Positions 29,112 to 39,766 are shown, counted from the first letter of the stretch. The stretch: 64,000 bases of DNA from Winogradskyella endarachnes (GCF_009741275.1 NZ_WOWS01000003.1:517155-581154); one strand, 5' to 3'. Program-made: numbers and translations. The notes: generated from the letters alone by a model not told the origin.

Positions 29112-32100
29112 ATAATTATTTTCTTAGAAACTACGGAACCATTTTGTAACTCTACTTTTACAACATACGTTCCTTTGCTCAAATTATGGGAAAGGTAATT
29201 GTAATTAGTACTTTCTACACTAAGGTTTTTATGAATTAATCTTCCAGTAGCATCAAATAATTCAAATGATTTTATGATACTTAAATTGGAAGTAGCATAC
29301 AGAGTGTTGTCAAAATTTCTTATGTCTAACTCAGATATAATTTCTTCGTCTTTAATACTTAAGGATTCATTGGTAAATCTTAAAATAAATCTAGTATCGA
29401 AAACACCAGCTTGCGAAGCAAATATATATGGATTAGCTCTAATATCATGAATGATATTAAGTTCAGTATCTTCTAAAAATATGTTCTGACTCGCATTTGC
29501 GAATAAACCATCAACTTGATTAATTGAGATTGTGTATGTGCCAGAGTTATTAATTTTATAACCTAACGGAATTGTTTCTGAATCTACAAAAGGTAAGCCT
29601 TTTCCTTGTATGGTAAGTTTTTCATTGCTTACTAATGAGTAAAATTGATCACCAGTTTGGCTTATTAAATACCCATCATATAATCTGTCTATATCATCAG
29701 TTGCCCCATCTGTAAATCCTACTAAAGTAGAAAGTGCTGTATTGCTACTATTTACTAAATCTAACCAAATACGATGTTTTTCTGGTGCAGTAGTTGCGCT
29801 TCTGTAAAACCCGTTATTGGCATACGTACCACGCATAGTATTGCTAAAACTAACAGTACTGTTTGCTGGAGCTGAATCTAACATAAGCGCAAAGAACCCT
29901 TGTCCGGATGCAATATAATCATTAAAGCCAGGAGGTGTTGAGCCTAAGCTATTAGCAGCTAAATATTCGCTATCTGAATAGTTGTACATATAGCCATTGT
30001 AAAATGGGTCATCTATAGCACTTGTTGCTGGTGTTAGGTGTTGCCAGAAGTACAATGTACCGTCAATATCAGAATTGGCAGCAACAAAATCTTGCAGAGA
30101 AATTGCAGAAGGATATGGGTTTCCTAATAAATTCCAGTTATCATCTTCTGCAGTTGCAGTATTCCCTAAACCAGCGTAATTAGCTCCAGTATAGTTTCCT
30201 CTAGATATTGGAAAAGTAATTCTACCATTGTTTAATGTGCCACTGAATTCGGCGGTATTTGCTATTGATGTGCCTGTTAAGCCTCTAACAATATAACCTT
30301 TACCAGGTATCATGTTTTCTTGTGTACTTATCCAATTACCATGATTACCAGCTGTGCCATTCGCTTGCGTTGGTAGCCATTTGTATATTCCATAGCTTGG
30401 CGTTCCTGGAGAGATGTTTTCAACGTCGAATACATCAACAGGAGAAGACCAATATACGTAATCGAAATAAGAAATACCGTCTACTTTTCGTTGTACTCTT
30501 GCTGTACCTGTATTGTTATTTGTAGTAACATCGGTAATTTGAATAATACTTGCACTGGTGTTTACTTCAATGTCACCTGTTGGTTCAATTTCAATAACAT
30601 CTTCAATTGTTAAAGAAGCATTTGAGAGTTGAGTTAATGTTGCTCCGTTTTCAACACTTAAGTTATAGCCATAGCCATCAGTAGAACCTTGCATAATAGG
30701 GTCATTACCCGTGTTTGGTATAGTGATACAATTTGTAGGGTCAGGTACTCCATTTGGTGTCCAGTTGTTAGCGTTTTCCCAAGCTGTGCTTTGTGAGCCG
30801 TTCCATGTTTTTTTACCAGTTACAGTTACAGTCGTTGGGTCTAGCTCTACTAAAGTTGTTCCATTACATAAGTTGTAAGTCACCTCTGCGTAATAAGTTG
30901 TAGTTTCTGTTGGACTCACTTCAATTTGTCCATCGTTATCAGGATCAATAATTTCATTAGCTGCAGTGATTGAGTTTTCGTACCATTTTAAGGTGGTTAT
31001 AGGTGTTCCGTCTGGAGTAAATCTCCATGCTTCGTTTGTTGCTGTCCAATTAGGACTAAAAGCATTCCTATCTGGGGCTACTGTGGCAGTTGAACTATCA
31101 CCTTGAATACCAACTACAGCTCGTCCATTGTTCCAACGTGCTCCGTTATTATAATATACTCTATCTAAATTCTTTTCTTGGATATAAACTTCAATAATAT
31201 TGGTGTCCTCGTATAACACCATCATCCCAGAATATAAAATTGAGTTTTCAGCGTACATTGGTACATCTTTCCATGCCGTGACTAATGCTTGGCAACCGGT
31301 ATCTAAAGTTATGAGCTGATAACCTATTTCACCACCTTTACTTGGGTCCACATCATGGTGAACTCCATAAACCGATGGACCGAAATAATAATTGTTCGCA
31401 CCACTATTAAAATCAGAAGCATTCGTGTTATGGGGAATATTTCTAGAAATATACCATCCAGAAGGTGTGTTTGCTAACCTGTCCGCATCAAAAGATATAA
31501 CACCATTTGATCCAATAACACACGAGTTATAAGTATTTCCATAAAAACAAAAATCAAATGGTAAATTGATTTTGGGAGAAAAAATATCATCAACGTTTAC
31601 ACTAACTGCGTTTTCTAAACACCCAAATTGATAAGGAGGATTATAGGCTATTGCTTCTACTTTATAATTTGTAGTTTCTCCAATCTCTAAATAATTAGCT
31701 TCAAGTGTTGTGCTTCCATCTGTACAATTCATGTCTATATCAGAACCAGAAGTACCTAATCCGCCTGCATCCACAGAAGGGCATGCAAAACTAGATGTCC
31801 CCAAAACATTTGTTATTTCACAGGTTTCTCTAACGCATATATTAAAGGTGCCATTGAAATTAGTGTTACCACCATTAAAACTATATACTCTAATGTAGTA
31901 AGTTGTGCCAACGTTTAAGGCAATTAATGTTGTAGACTCAGGATTATATTGTGATGTTTCGTTAACACATTCTAAAGATGCACCACTGCAACTACCAACA
32001 AACACTTCAAATACTATATTATATAACGTTCCAGCCTCTACAATTATTTCATGTTCTGGCCTTGTGGCAACAAAAGAATACCAAACATCGTCATCTGCAA

Positions 32101-33205
32101 CTCCAGCACAACCAGTCATAGATTCTGTTCCTCCAACTGTTGTACCTGTTACTGGGTTACATATAAAGGATGGTGTTAATGAGATGGCATTAGAGCAATC
32201 GTCGTTTGGTGGTGGAGGTACACTTTGGGCTAGCTCTTCTACACAAATATCAAAAGTGCCAGTTTGTCCGTTGCCATTAAAATAACTATATACTCTTATA
32301 TGGTATTCTGTTCCAATTGTAAGTCCTGATAGCGTTGTGGTTTCAGTTGATCCTCCACCAGTGTCGTCTACACATTCTATGGAAGAGCCTCCACAACCAC
32401 CTGAGAATACTTGAAAAACGATATCGTTAATACTACCAGCTTCAACAGTAATTGCATGATCTGTGCTTGTTGCAATAAAAGAATACCAAACGTCATCATC
32501 AGCAGAACCAGCGCAGCCAGATAAAGATTGCGTAGCGCCTACTGTTGTTCCTGTGGTCATAATACAACTTGTGTCTGGTGTTAAACTGATGGCGTCTATA
32601 CAATCGTCGTTAGTTGGTCCGCTACCACCACTAATAGGGACTCCTGTAATATTTATATCGTCTATGTAAATTTGATCGTTATTTGCACTAGCATCACAAA
32701 CAATTCTAAATCTAGAATTATTACTAAAAGTATAAATGGTATTATCTAGAGTTAGACTAACTGAGTAAACTTGTCCGTTATTAAAATGTGTGCCGCGAAT
32801 ATAATTTGCTATAGTGGTTTCGGTTGAACCGTCATCGTATTCCACGAAAAAATTCTCTCCATTTTCCATGCTATTGGCATAAAAGAGGAATTCAATGGTT
32901 ACAGAGGAATAAGATGTTAAATCAATGTTGTCACTAAACATAGATGAATTATTACCTGAGTTATCTCTAATCCTGATGTTAGAGTTACCATTAATTAAGT
33001 TGTTGTTAACAAAATTACAATCATTACCACCATCATTCCAATTTCCCCAATCCGATTCAAAATCATCGAAAATTGGCAACTGAGCATGAACTAAATTGCT
33101 ATTTAATAGTACAGCCATAAATAGCAAGAAAATAAATGGTTTTTTATTGAGGCTTATACAAGAATTTAATTTAAAGTATAACTTAAAATGTAAAGTATTC
33201 TTCAT
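29108..33205 (-). CDS. Large T9SS-secreted multidomain surface protein
   Basis: A 1365-residue protein with a long signal peptide (ending about NLVHAQ, residue 42). An N-terminal beta-sandwich-like domain (about 45-190) is followed by two tandem copies of a domain of about 130 residues, each starting NDDC and containing ADDDVWYSF and YHIRVYS or YYIRVYS. A central region and a KTWNGSQSTAWENANNW segment follow. The protein ends in a type A T9SS sorting domain (LSKGTYVVKVELQNGS and a terminal basic KKIII). No catalytic residues stand out. It is probably an adhesin-like surface protein. Confidence 0.85.
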   Translation of the reverse strand: MKNTLHFKLYFKLNSCISLNKKPFIFLLFMAVLLNSNLVHAQLPIFDDFESDWGNWNDGGNDCNFVNNNLINGNSNIRIRDNSGNNSSMFSDNIDLTSYSSVTIEFLFYANSMENGENFFVEYDDGSTETTIANYIRGTHFNNGQVYSVSLTLDNTIYTFSNNSRFRIVCDASANNDQIYIDDINITGVPISGGSGPTNDDCIDAISLTPDTSCIMTTGTTVGATQSLSGCAGSADDDVWYSFIATSTDHAITVEAGSINDIVFQVFSGGCGGSSIECVDDTGGGSTETTTLSGLTIGTEYHIRVYSYFNGNGQTGTFDICVEELAQSVPPPPNDDCSNAISLTPSFICNPVTGTTVGGTESMTGCAGVADDDVWYSFVATRPEHEIIVEAGTLYNIVFEVFVGSCSGASLECVNETSQYNPESTTLIALNVGTTYYIRVYSFNGGNTNFNGTFNICVRETCEITNVLGTSSFACPSVDAGGLGTSGSDIDMNCTDGSTTLEANYLEIGETTNYKVEAIAYNPPYQFGCLENAVSVNVDDIFSPKINLPFDFCFYGNTYNSCVIGSNGVISFDADRLANTPSGWYISRNIPHNTNASDFNSGANNYYFGPSVYGVHHDVDPSKGGEIGYQLITLDTGCQALVTAWKDVPMYAENSILYSGMMVLYEDTNIIEVYIQEKNLDRVYYNNGARWNNGRAVVGIQGDSSTATVAPDRNAFSPNWTATNEAWRFTPDGTPITTLKWYENSITAANEIIDPDNDGQIEVSPTETTTYYAEVTYNLCNGTTLVELDPTTVTVTGKKTWNGSQSTAWENANNWTPNGVPDPTNCITIPNTGNDPIMQGSTDGYGYNLSVENGATLTQLSNASLTIEDVIEIEPTGDIEVNTSASIIQITDVTTNNNTGTARVQRKVDGISYFDYVYWSSPVDVFDVENISPGTPSYGIYKWLPTQANGTAGNHGNWISTQENMIPGKGYIVRGLTGTSIANTAEFSGTLNNGRITFPISRGNYTGANYAGLGNTATAEDDNWNLLGNPYPSAISLQDFVAANSDIDGTLYFWQHLTPATSAIDDPFYNGYMYNYSDSEYLAANSLGSTPPGFNDYIASGQGFFALMLDSAPANSTVSFSNTMRGTYANNGFYRSATTAPEKHRIWLDLVNSSNTALSTLVGFTDGATDDIDRLYDGYLISQTGDQFYSLVSNEKLTIQGKGLPFVDSETIPLGYKINNSGTYTISINQVDGLFANASQNIFLEDTELNIIHDIRANPYIFASQAGVFDTRFILRFTNESLSIKDEEIISELDIRNFDNTLYATSNLSIIKSFELFDATGRLIHKNLSVESTNYNYLSHNLSKGTYVVKVELQNGSVVSKKIII

Positions 33206-33430
33206 GATAAGTAGGGTTTTTAAAAGTATAGTATCTCTTATAATAATGTTTATAATCTGATAATATTTTAATTATAAAGGACTAATTGTTTGTTATTAAT
33301 GGCCAAACGTAATAAAAAATGTGAAAAAAAAATAATTTTTAACCGATAAAACGATAAAAAACATCGATAAAGTGATTTTTGTATATTCTTTCTTACATTA
33401 TTTTGTAGATTATGATTAAAATGCGTTACT

Positions 33431-33438
33431 TATCTTTG
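33431..33438 (+). promoter_or_regulatory. Putative -7 box of the ACC deaminase-glucosaminidase-hemL unit
   Basis: TATCTTTG, an exact TAnnTTTG match, 13 bases before the TTG start at 33452. A TTG at 33403-33405 lies 25 bases upstream, somewhat farther than usual. Confidence 0.4.
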
Positions 33439-33451
33439 TAAAAAATAAAAT

Positions 33452-34354
33452 TTGATAAATATTAATATTGAAAATCAGAAAGTAATTCTTAACAATTCTT
33501 TTGAATTAATTGTGAAACGAGAGGATTTGATTCATCCATTTATATCTGGTAACAAATTCAGAAAACTTAAATATAATTTATTAAGAGCGCAAGAAATCAA
33601 TGCGAACGCGCTGTTAACTTTTGGTGGTGCATACTCTAACCACATAGCAGCTGTTGCTTATGCGGGAAAAGCATATGGTTATAAAACTGTGGGAATTATT
33701 AGAGGAGAAGAATTGCAAAGCAGAACTGATTTAAACCCAACATTAGCATTTGCTAAACGTTGTGGTATGAATTTTAAATTTATATCAAGGCAAGAATACA
33801 GAAATAAAGCTGATGATAACTTTATAGATAAATTGAAAACTGAATTTCAAGCCTTTTATTTAATTCCGGAAGGTGGTACAAATACATTAGCTATAAAAGG
33901 ATGCGAAGAAATATTAGAACCAGAAGACTTGAGTTTTGATTATGTTTGTTGTGCGGTTGGAACAGGTGGAACAATTTCTGGAATAATTAATGCTTCAAAC
34001 GATAATCAAAACATATTAGGTTTTCCTGCATTAAAAGGTGATTTTTTACAACAAGATATTCGTAAGTTTGCAAATCGAGATAATTGGGAATTAATAACAG
34101 ACTATCATTTTGGTGGTTACGGCAAAATAAAGCCTGAATTAATTTCGTTTATTAATGAATTTAAAAAGAGATATAATATTCCATTAGATCCAATTTACAC
34201 AGGTAAAATGATGTATGGTATATTTGATTTAATTGAAAAGGAATTTTTTCCTCCTAATTCTAAAATCTTAGCAATTCACACAGGTGGCTTACAAGGTATT
34301 GCGGGCGTTAATGAATTGTTGAAACGGAAAAACCAACCTTTAATTGATGTATAA
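33452..34354 (+). CDS. 1-aminocyclopropane-1-carboxylate deaminase / D-cysteine desulfhydrase family protein
   Basis: A 300-residue fold-type II PLP enzyme. The Schiff-base lysine is in ISGNKFRKLKYNL (about residues 31-43), the substrate loop in FGGAYSNHIAAVA, and AVGTGGTISG binds phosphate. The family includes ACC deaminase and D-cysteine desulfhydrase, which cannot be separated here. Translation appears to start at TTG 33452: an in-frame stop lies six bases upstream and no ATG occurs before the conserved region. The next gene starts at its stop. Confidence 0.82.
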   Translation: MININIENQKVILNNSFELIVKREDLIHPFISGNKFRKLKYNLLRAQEINANALLTFGGAYSNHIAAVAYAGKAYGYKTVGIIRGEELQSRTDLNPTLAFAKRCGMNFKFISRQEYRNKADDNFIDKLKTEFQAFYLIPEGGTNTLAIKGCEEILEPEDLSFDYVCCAVGTGGTISGIINASNDNQNILGFPALKGDFLQQDIRKFANRDNWELITDYHFGGYGKIKPELISFINEFKKRYNIPLDPIYTGKMMYGIFDLIEKEFFPPNSKILAIHTGGLQGIAGVNELLKRKNQPLIDV

Positions 34355-34355
34355 A

Positions 34356-35198
34356 ATGAAATCTAAACCTATAGTAATAGTTATGTTGGTGTTGGCTTTT
34401 TTTAGTTGCGGACCCAAAAAAGGTATTGTTACAAAACGAGAAAATACAACCACTTCTAAAACTGTTGTTACTAAAAAGGTGGAGCAAAAACAAGTGCCTA
34501 CAGTAACTGCCGATAAGCCAGTGAATGCAGATAAGAAACCACAAAGTGCAGTGGAGGTTTACATACAACAATATGCTTATATCGCCAAAAAAAACATGAA
34601 AGAACACAAAATCCCTGCAAGTATTACACTTGCTCAGGGTATTTTAGAATCTGGTTCTGGTAAGGGTAGATTAGCTGTAAAAGCCAATAATCATTTTGGT
34701 ATAAAGTGTCATGGATGGAAGGGAGCTAAAATTTATCATGATGATGACCGCTCTCAAGAATGTTTCAGAAAATATAAAAAAGCTGAAAGTTCTTATGAGG
34801 ATCATTCCGAATTTTTAACAGGTAGAAAACGTTATGCAAGTCTTTTTAATCTAAAACCAGACGATTATAAAGGTTGGGCAAAAGGCCTACGTGCTGCAGG
34901 TTATGCAACAGATAGAAAATACCCTCAGAAATTAATTAGCTTAATAGAACGTTATCAATTGTATAGGTATGATGCGGAAGTTTTGGGTAAGGCCAGTTCT
35001 AAAAGGAAAAGAAGTTCTACCACCATAATTGAAGGCATAAAAAAGAAAGATATTTTAAAAAAGCATACCGTAACTAAAGGTGATACGTTGTATTCACTCT
35101 CTAGATTATATAGTACAACTGTAGATGCTATTAAAAAGAGAAATCAGTTAAAATCTAATGACCTTACTATTGGTCAAGAACTAATTATTCCTAATTAA
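34356..35198 (+). CDS. Glucosaminidase-LysM lipoprotein (peptidoglycan hydrolase)
   Basis: A 280-residue lipoprotein (signal MKSKPIVIVMLVLAFFSC) with a Thr/Lys/Val-rich spacer, a GH73-type glucosaminidase domain (about 70-215; IPASITLAQGILESGSGKGR, NNHFGIKCHGW) and a C-terminal LysM domain (about 235-280; HTVTKGDTLYSLSRLYS). It should cleave glycan strands of peptidoglycan at the outer membrane or periplasm. I choose ATG 34356, which gives a clean signal peptide; ATG 34347 overlaps the upstream gene. hemL follows after three bases. Confidence 0.88.
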   Translation: MKSKPIVIVMLVLAFFSCGPKKGIVTKRENTTTSKTVVTKKVEQKQVPTVTADKPVNADKKPQSAVEVYIQQYAYIAKKNMKEHKIPASITLAQGILESGSGKGRLAVKANNHFGIKCHGWKGAKIYHDDDRSQECFRKYKKAESSYEDHSEFLTGRKRYASLFNLKPDDYKGWAKGLRAAGYATDRKYPQKLISLIERYQLYRYDAEVLGKASSKRKRSSTTIIEGIKKKDILKKHTVTKGDTLYSLSRLYSTTVDAIKKRNQLKSNDLTIGQELIIPN

Positions 35199-35201
35199 AA
35201 T

Positions 35202-36488
35202 ATGTTATATCAAAGAAGCAGTGCTTTATTTAAAGAAGCACAAGGCGTAATTCCTGGTGGTGTGAATTCACCTGTAAGAGCTTTTAATGCTGTAGGCGGA
35301 ACACCGATTTTTGCTAAATCTGCAAAAGGTGCTTATGTTTATGATGAAGATGATAATCGTTTTATAGATTATATAAATTCTTGGGGACCAATGTTACTTG
35401 GCCATGCTTATCCTCCAGTTGTTGAAGCTGTTATTGAGAAAGCAAGGCAAGGCACTTCTTTTGGAATGCCAACTGCTTTAGAAACAGAGATTGCTGAATT
35501 AGCAGTGGCAATGGTGCCAAATATTGATAAAATTCGTTTTGTAAATTCAGGTACAGAGGCTTGTATGAGTGCTATTCGTTTAGCTAGAGGATTTACCAAA
35601 AAAGATAAAATTATAAAATTTGCTGGGTGTTATCATGGGCATAGTGATTCATTTTTAATAGCAGCAGGAAGTGGTGCTATTACTTTTGGGACACCTAACA
35701 GTCCTGGTGTAACAGGAGGTACTGCTAAAGATACTTTGTTAGCTATATATAATGATATAGAAAATGTAAAGTCTATAGTTGAAGCTAATAAAGGTGATAT
35801 AGCTGCTATTATAATAGAACCAGTAGCAGGTAATATGGGTTGTATTCCTCCAGTTGAAGGTTTTTTAGAAAATCTAAGACAGCTTTGTGATGCAAACGAT
35901 ATCTTATTAATCTTTGATGAAGTAATGACGGGTTTTAGATTGGCTAAAGGTGGTGTGCAAGAGTTGAAAGGTGTTGATGCAGATATTGTTTGTTTTGGTA
36001 AAGTAGTTGGAGGTGGATTACCTGTAGGCGCATTTGCAGCAAGAAATGAGATTATGGATTTTTTGGCGCCAAATGGACCTGTTTATCAAGCCGGAACTTT
36101 AAGTGGAAATCCATTAGCAATGGCTGCTGGCTTAGCTATGTTAAAAGAGATTAATGCCGATAAAGGGTTAATGAATAGGTTAGGAGAGAAGACTAAATAT
36201 TTGCATAACGGAATTGCTGAAGCACTTAATAAGAATAATGTAATACATACAATTAATAGGATTGGTTCTATGATTTCTGTACATTTTTCTGAAGAGCCCG
36301 TTGTAGATTTTGAATCCGCTGCAAAAGGTAATAATGAAACTTTTAAAACGTTTTTTCATGGTATGTTAGATCAAGGTATTTATATTGCTCCTAGTGCTTT
36401 TGAAACTTGGTTTATAACTGATGCCTTAACTTATGAAGACTTAAATGAAACCATTGCGGCTGTAGAGCAAATTGCAAAGTCTCTTTAA
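35202..36488 (+). CDS. hemL: Glutamate-1-semialdehyde 2,1-aminomutase
   Basis: The 428-residue class III PLP aminotransferase-fold enzyme has the family's N-terminal [17 protein letters not shown] (about 11-27), the [18 protein letters not shown] segment, and the PLP lysine in [15 protein letters not shown]. It makes 5-aminolevulinate for tetrapyrrole synthesis by the C5 pathway. It closes a three-gene unit with the ACC-deaminase-like and glucosaminidase genes and is followed by a strong hairpin terminator. Confidence 0.96.
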   Translation: MLYQRSSALFKEAQGVIPGGVNSPVRAFNAVGGTPIFAKSAKGAYVYDEDDNRFIDYINSWGPMLLGHAYPPVVEAVIEKARQGTSFGMPTALETEIAELAVAMVPNIDKIRFVNSGTEACMSAIRLARGFTKKDKIIKFAGCYHGHSDSFLIAAGSGAITFGTPNSPGVTGGTAKDTLLAIYNDIENVKSIVEANKGDIAAIIIEPVAGNMGCIPPVEGFLENLRQLCDANDILLIFDEVMTGFRLAKGGVQELKGVDADIVCFGKVVGGGLPVGAFAARNEIMDFLAPNGPVYQAGTLSGNPLAMAAGLAMLKEINADKGLMNRLGEKTKYLHNGIAEALNKNNVIHTINRIGSMISVHFSEEPVVDFESAAKGNNETFKTFFHGMLDQGIYIAPSAFETWFITDALTYEDLNETIAAVEQIAKSL

Positions 36489-36510
36489 AATTAGTGTTAT
36501 GTATTTATAT

Positions 36511-36541
36511 AAAAAAAGCCTCACATTTGTGAGGCTTTTTT
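36511..36541. terminator. Bidirectional terminator after hemL
   Basis: AAAAAGCCTCAC-ATTT-GTGAGGCTTTTT, perfect stem with A- and T-runs, between convergent genes. Confidence 0.85.
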
Positions 36542-36543
36542 AT

Positions 36544-36885
36544 TTAGTTTTCCGAGTCAAACGTTTTGTAAAGCTCGTATTGTTCTTCAGATAAAATAGA
36601 TTTAATTTTATCATCTAATTGTTTTTCAATTTTAGCATTTTCTTCAGCACTAACATCTTTACCTTCTAAATTAGCAATACTCTGTCCATAATGTTTTAAG
36701 GCTTCATAAACGTCATCGCGTTGTTCAGGACCAAATTTAACGTGTATTCTTAGAGATTCAGTTTTTTTTGCAGCTGTGGCGTTTATTTTTTTCATTGCAT
36801 CTAATTTGCTGTTTTGTGCAGTCAGCGTTTGGCTGCCAAAAAACATTGCAAATGCAAATAAACATAGAGTAATTAACTTTTTCAT
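36544..36885 (-). CDS. Secreted Spy-like protein (hypothetical)
   Basis: A 113-residue protein with a signal peptide (cleavage probably after TLTAQ, residue 23) and an otherwise helical, charged body. It ends SEEQYELYKTFDSEN, similar in pattern to the LTxxQ-type repeats of the periplasmic chaperone family Spy/CpxP. It shares this pattern with the larger neighbour at 36987. The similarity is at motif level only. Confidence 0.65.
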   Translation of the reverse strand: MKKLITLCLFAFAMFFGSQTLTAQNSKLDAMKKINATAAKKTESLRIHVKFGPEQRDDVYEALKHYGQSIANLEGKDVSAEENAKIEKQLDDKIKSILSEEQYELYKTFDSEN

Positions 36886-36940
36886 TATGGACTATTTAAT
36901 AAATTTAGTGACTAATGTAATAATTTTATTCAATAAAATA

Positions 36941-36969
36941 AAAAAGTATCGACTAAGCGATACTTTTTT
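36941..36969. terminator. Terminator between the two Spy-like genes
   Basis: AAAAAGTATCG-ACTAAG-CGATACTTTTT, symmetric stem flanked by A/T-runs. On the minus strand it follows the gene at 36987-37445. Confidence 0.8.
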
Positions 36970-36986
36970 ATAGAAATAATATGTTC

Positions 36987-37445
36987 TTATTTCTCGTCTT
37001 TATTTCCTTTTCGTCTCTCTTTTCCTCCTTTTTTATGCTTTTTAGGCTTCATTTTTTCAAACTCAGCGTACTGCTCAGCAGTTAAAATACTCTTCATCTT
37101 TCGCTTCATTTGTATTTGCTTGTCTAGTCTCTCATTTTGCATTTTAACAAACTCTTCTGTGGTTGGCTTTTCTTTTTGTTCGCCATCCTTAGCTTTACGT
37201 TCATTTCTATGTTTTTCTCTGTCTTTAGCTTGTTCTAAAAATACAGCTTTAACTTCTTTTTGTTGTTTGTCTGTTAAATCTAATTTTAGCGTTAGCTTTT
37301 TAGATTTTAAATCTGCGATGTCCTCTGGAGACATATCTTTTCTTAACTCAGACCTGTTTTCTTGGTCCATTCCTTTTCTGCCTTCACGTTGAGCAAAACC
37401 ATTTAAGGTTACTAGTGCTATCGCAATCATTACTAATTTTTTCAT
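36987..37445 (-). CDS. Secreted Spy/CpxP-like protein
   Basis: A 152-residue protein with a signal peptide (to about GFAQ, residue 18). The body is helical and extremely rich in Lys, Glu and Arg, with KLDLTDKQQKEV and ILTAEQYAEFEKM, matching LTxxQ-like motifs of Spy/CpxP. The C-terminus is strongly basic (KKHKKGGKERRKG). A periplasmic chaperone or envelope-stress role is possible by similarity. It precedes another small secreted protein with the same pattern, with a terminator between. Confidence 0.7.
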   Translation of the reverse strand: MKKLVMIAIALVTLNGFAQREGRKGMDQENRSELRKDMSPEDIADLKSKKLTLKLDLTDKQQKEVKAVFLEQAKDREKHRNERKAKDGEQKEKPTTEEFVKMQNERLDKQIQMKRKMKSILTAEQYAEFEKMKPKKHKKGGKERRKGNKDEK

Positions 37446-37533
37446 GTCGTTTTTGTTTTATTTTATATCTGTTTAGACATTATAAATGTTGATCCGTTTA
37501 ATTCAAACTGTGTTTTTAACAGATTATTTAACA

Positions 37534-39030
37534 TTATAGACTAAGAAGTTGTAGTGTAGTTTGGTATAAATCTGTTTGTTCTACTTTACTTTTTAACCAT
37601 GCATAAAAACTAATTACAAAGATGTCTTCTTGGCATATAGTAATCCATTCAAAAGATGTTTCAAGATTAATTTTAAACCTTTCAGAAGTTAAACTTTTAG
37701 GATTTAAATAATACTGTTCTGCAAATTTTAAAAATGTTAGAATTCTTGTTTGTTCTATTTGCTTCAGGTAATTAGTGTAACTTCTTCTAAAGCTTTTTAA
37801 TCTAGAAAAGAATAAATCGTTTTCCTGTAATTCTACATATAATAAGAGTTCGGCAACGTATTTTTTTATTACCCAATCTAGTCCGGCTTTTTCTTTATAC
37901 CATTGGTCCGTGTGGTAAAATTTTGAAGAAATTGATTTGGCTTTATTATAGTTGCCTTTTTGAAAATAGAGCATAAAACAAGTCAGTTGAAGATCTAATA
38001 AGGTTTCTAGGTCATTGCTTTTTTTTTGTAAAATGTTCTCGGTTAATATAATGGCTTCATTTTGTTTGTTTGTATAATTGAGATTTAAAACTTTAATAAG
38101 CGTTTTTTTTAATATAAAATCCTTGTAAAAGGCGCGCTTTTTTAATTGCATTAATTGTTCCATTTCTTCTATATAGAGTAGTGAAGACTTAAATTTTTTG
38201 TTTCTGAACAATGTGTTAGCTATTATGTAAACAATATGTATTTGATAAAATAACTGTTTGTCTGTTTCTTTTTTTAGCTTTAAAGTATTGTAGCTTTTTA
38301 AAACAAAATCTTCAATTTTATAGTATTTGGCAGTTACTAATGCAGAGAAATGGGCAATTGCCAATATTTGATACAAGGATTTAAAAGACAATGAGGAGTC
38401 TAATTTTATGTTGTGTTCTGTGAGAATTTTTTCTAATTCTGTTTCAAAGTCAATCACTTTTCCTTGATAAGTGATTTCATTTAAAACCGATTTTAATTTG
38501 GCATAGACAATATTGAGTTGGTCTTCTAATTGATGTTTCTTTTGGTTCTCTTTTTGTTTTAGTATTAAGTCATTTAAATCAACTTTAGGATAATTTGAAG
38601 CGTATTGAATCTTTGTGTGATAAATTTCATTGAGCATTGGAAATAACAAATGCTCATCGGCTAAACGTTCTGCTTTATCCAATATTTTATAAGCTATTTT
38701 AAAATTATTTTGAATTAAAAATGTACGTGACGCTAATATGTATTTTACAATTTGCATATCAACTGAATTCTCATCTTCAAGATTTTTATTAGCCGTAAAT
38801 TCTATTAAGGATTGAAATAATCTTTTCCGCAGAGCATGGTAAGCATTGCTCTTTTTAGTGTTGTAAAGTTTTTTGCAAATAGATGTTGAATCTTCATTAC
38901 CACTAGCAATTAACTTAAACAATTGAACGTTTTTAGTGTCCTTACGCTTGTTCTTTTGTTGAAGATAATTTACAAATTTCTGATGTTCTTCTGAGGAAAA
39001 TGTGCTAATAATAGAATTTATTTCAATCAT
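37534..39030 (-). CDS. Large helical cytoplasmic protein, TPR-like (hypothetical)
   Basis: A 498-residue protein with no signal peptide or membrane segment, composed almost wholly of amphipathic helices (for example FKIAYKILDKAERLADEHLL, about 130-149; GNYNKAKSISSKFYH). The pattern suggests a helical repeat (TPR-like) scaffold, but no consensus repeat is clear. I do not recognise a named family. It is divergent from the YiaAB gene and shares with it a 151-base upstream region. Confidence 0.65.
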   Translation of the reverse strand: MIEINSIISTFSSEEHQKFVNYLQQKNKRKDTKNVQLFKLIASGNEDSTSICKKLYNTKKSNAYHALRKRLFQSLIEFTANKNLEDENSVDMQIVKYILASRTFLIQNNFKIAYKILDKAERLADEHLLFPMLNEIYHTKIQYASNYPKVDLNDLILKQKENQKKHQLEDQLNIVYAKLKSVLNEITYQGKVIDFETELEKILTEHNIKLDSSLSFKSLYQILAIAHFSALVTAKYYKIEDFVLKSYNTLKLKKETDKQLFYQIHIVYIIANTLFRNKKFKSSLLYIEEMEQLMQLKKRAFYKDFILKKTLIKVLNLNYTNKQNEAIILTENILQKKSNDLETLLDLQLTCFMLYFQKGNYNKAKSISSKFYHTDQWYKEKAGLDWVIKKYVAELLLYVELQENDLFFSRLKSFRRSYTNYLKQIEQTRILTFLKFAEQYYLNPKSLTSERFKINLETSFEWITICQEDIFVISFYAWLKSKVEQTDLYQTTLQLLSL

Positions 39031-39181
39031 TTATTCGTCATTATATATTTTAATTTCCTAATAAATATAGCATATTATAATAATTTAAAGAATAATATAT
39101 CGTCAGTTTTGTAGAAATTTTGGTTTTCAGAACCTTGTTCTTTATCTGAAATTTGCGTCATAATCATTAAAACAAAACATC

Positions 39182-39673
39182 ATGAATTATCAAACAACAG
39201 TTTCGTTAAAAGACGAAGAGAAAGTGAAATCTAAAAAGAAAGAAAAGAAAGTTTATAATAACAAACCTACACCTGCTTTTATTGGAGCGTCTTGGTCTGC
39301 CTTACTTATTGGTATGGTGGCGTATTGTGTTGGACTTTGGAATGCAACAATGCAACTCAATGAAAAAGGGTATTATTTTACTATTTTATTATTTGGTTTA
39401 TTCTCTGTTATCTCAGTACAAAAAGCAGTTAGAGATAAATTAGAAGGCATACAAGTCACCGAAATGTATTTTGGTATTAGTTGGTTTACGTCTATTGCAT
39501 CAATTGTTTTATTAACTATAGGGCTTTATAATGCAACATTAGAGTTAAGCGAAAAAGGCTTCTACGCCATGTCATTTACCTTAAGTTTGTTTGCTGCCAT
39601 TGCTGTACAGAAAAACACACGAGATGTGGCTTACATTAATAACGAATTAGAAACAAAAACGGACGAAGATTAG
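39182..39673 (+). CDS. YiaA/YiaB-family inner membrane protein, duplicated domain
   Basis: A 163-residue protein with a basic N-terminal tail (KVKSKKKEKK) and two successive copies of the two-helix YiaAB domain. The copies share WNATMQLNEKGYYF and YNATLELSEKGFYA, each ending in VQK followed by a basic residue cluster. Four transmembrane helices are predicted by eye. The family's function is unknown. It is a single-gene unit with its own terminator. Confidence 0.85.
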   Translation: MNYQTTVSLKDEEKVKSKKKEKKVYNNKPTPAFIGASWSALLIGMVAYCVGLWNATMQLNEKGYYFTILLFGLFSVISVQKAVRDKLEGIQVTEMYFGISWFTSIASIVLLTIGLYNATLELSEKGFYAMSFTLSLFAAIAVQKNTRDVAYINNELETKTDED

Positions 39674-39703
39674 TTTTGATGATGGGTTAGTTGGTAACCT
39701 AAG

Positions 39704-39736
39704 GCCTCACAGTGTTGGTATTACTGTGAGGTTTTT
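39704..39736 (+). terminator. Terminator of the YiaAB gene
   Basis: CCTCACAGT-GTTGGTATT-ACTGTGAGG followed by TTTTT. Confidence 0.8.
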
Positions 39737-39766
39737 AAAATTAATAGTAAAATTTACATTATTAAT

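Noticed and set aside
31905..32285. Antisense open frame inside the large T9SS gene (126 codons)
   Set aside because: It mirrors the tandem repeat domain on the coding strand, with a low-complexity translation; a shadow.
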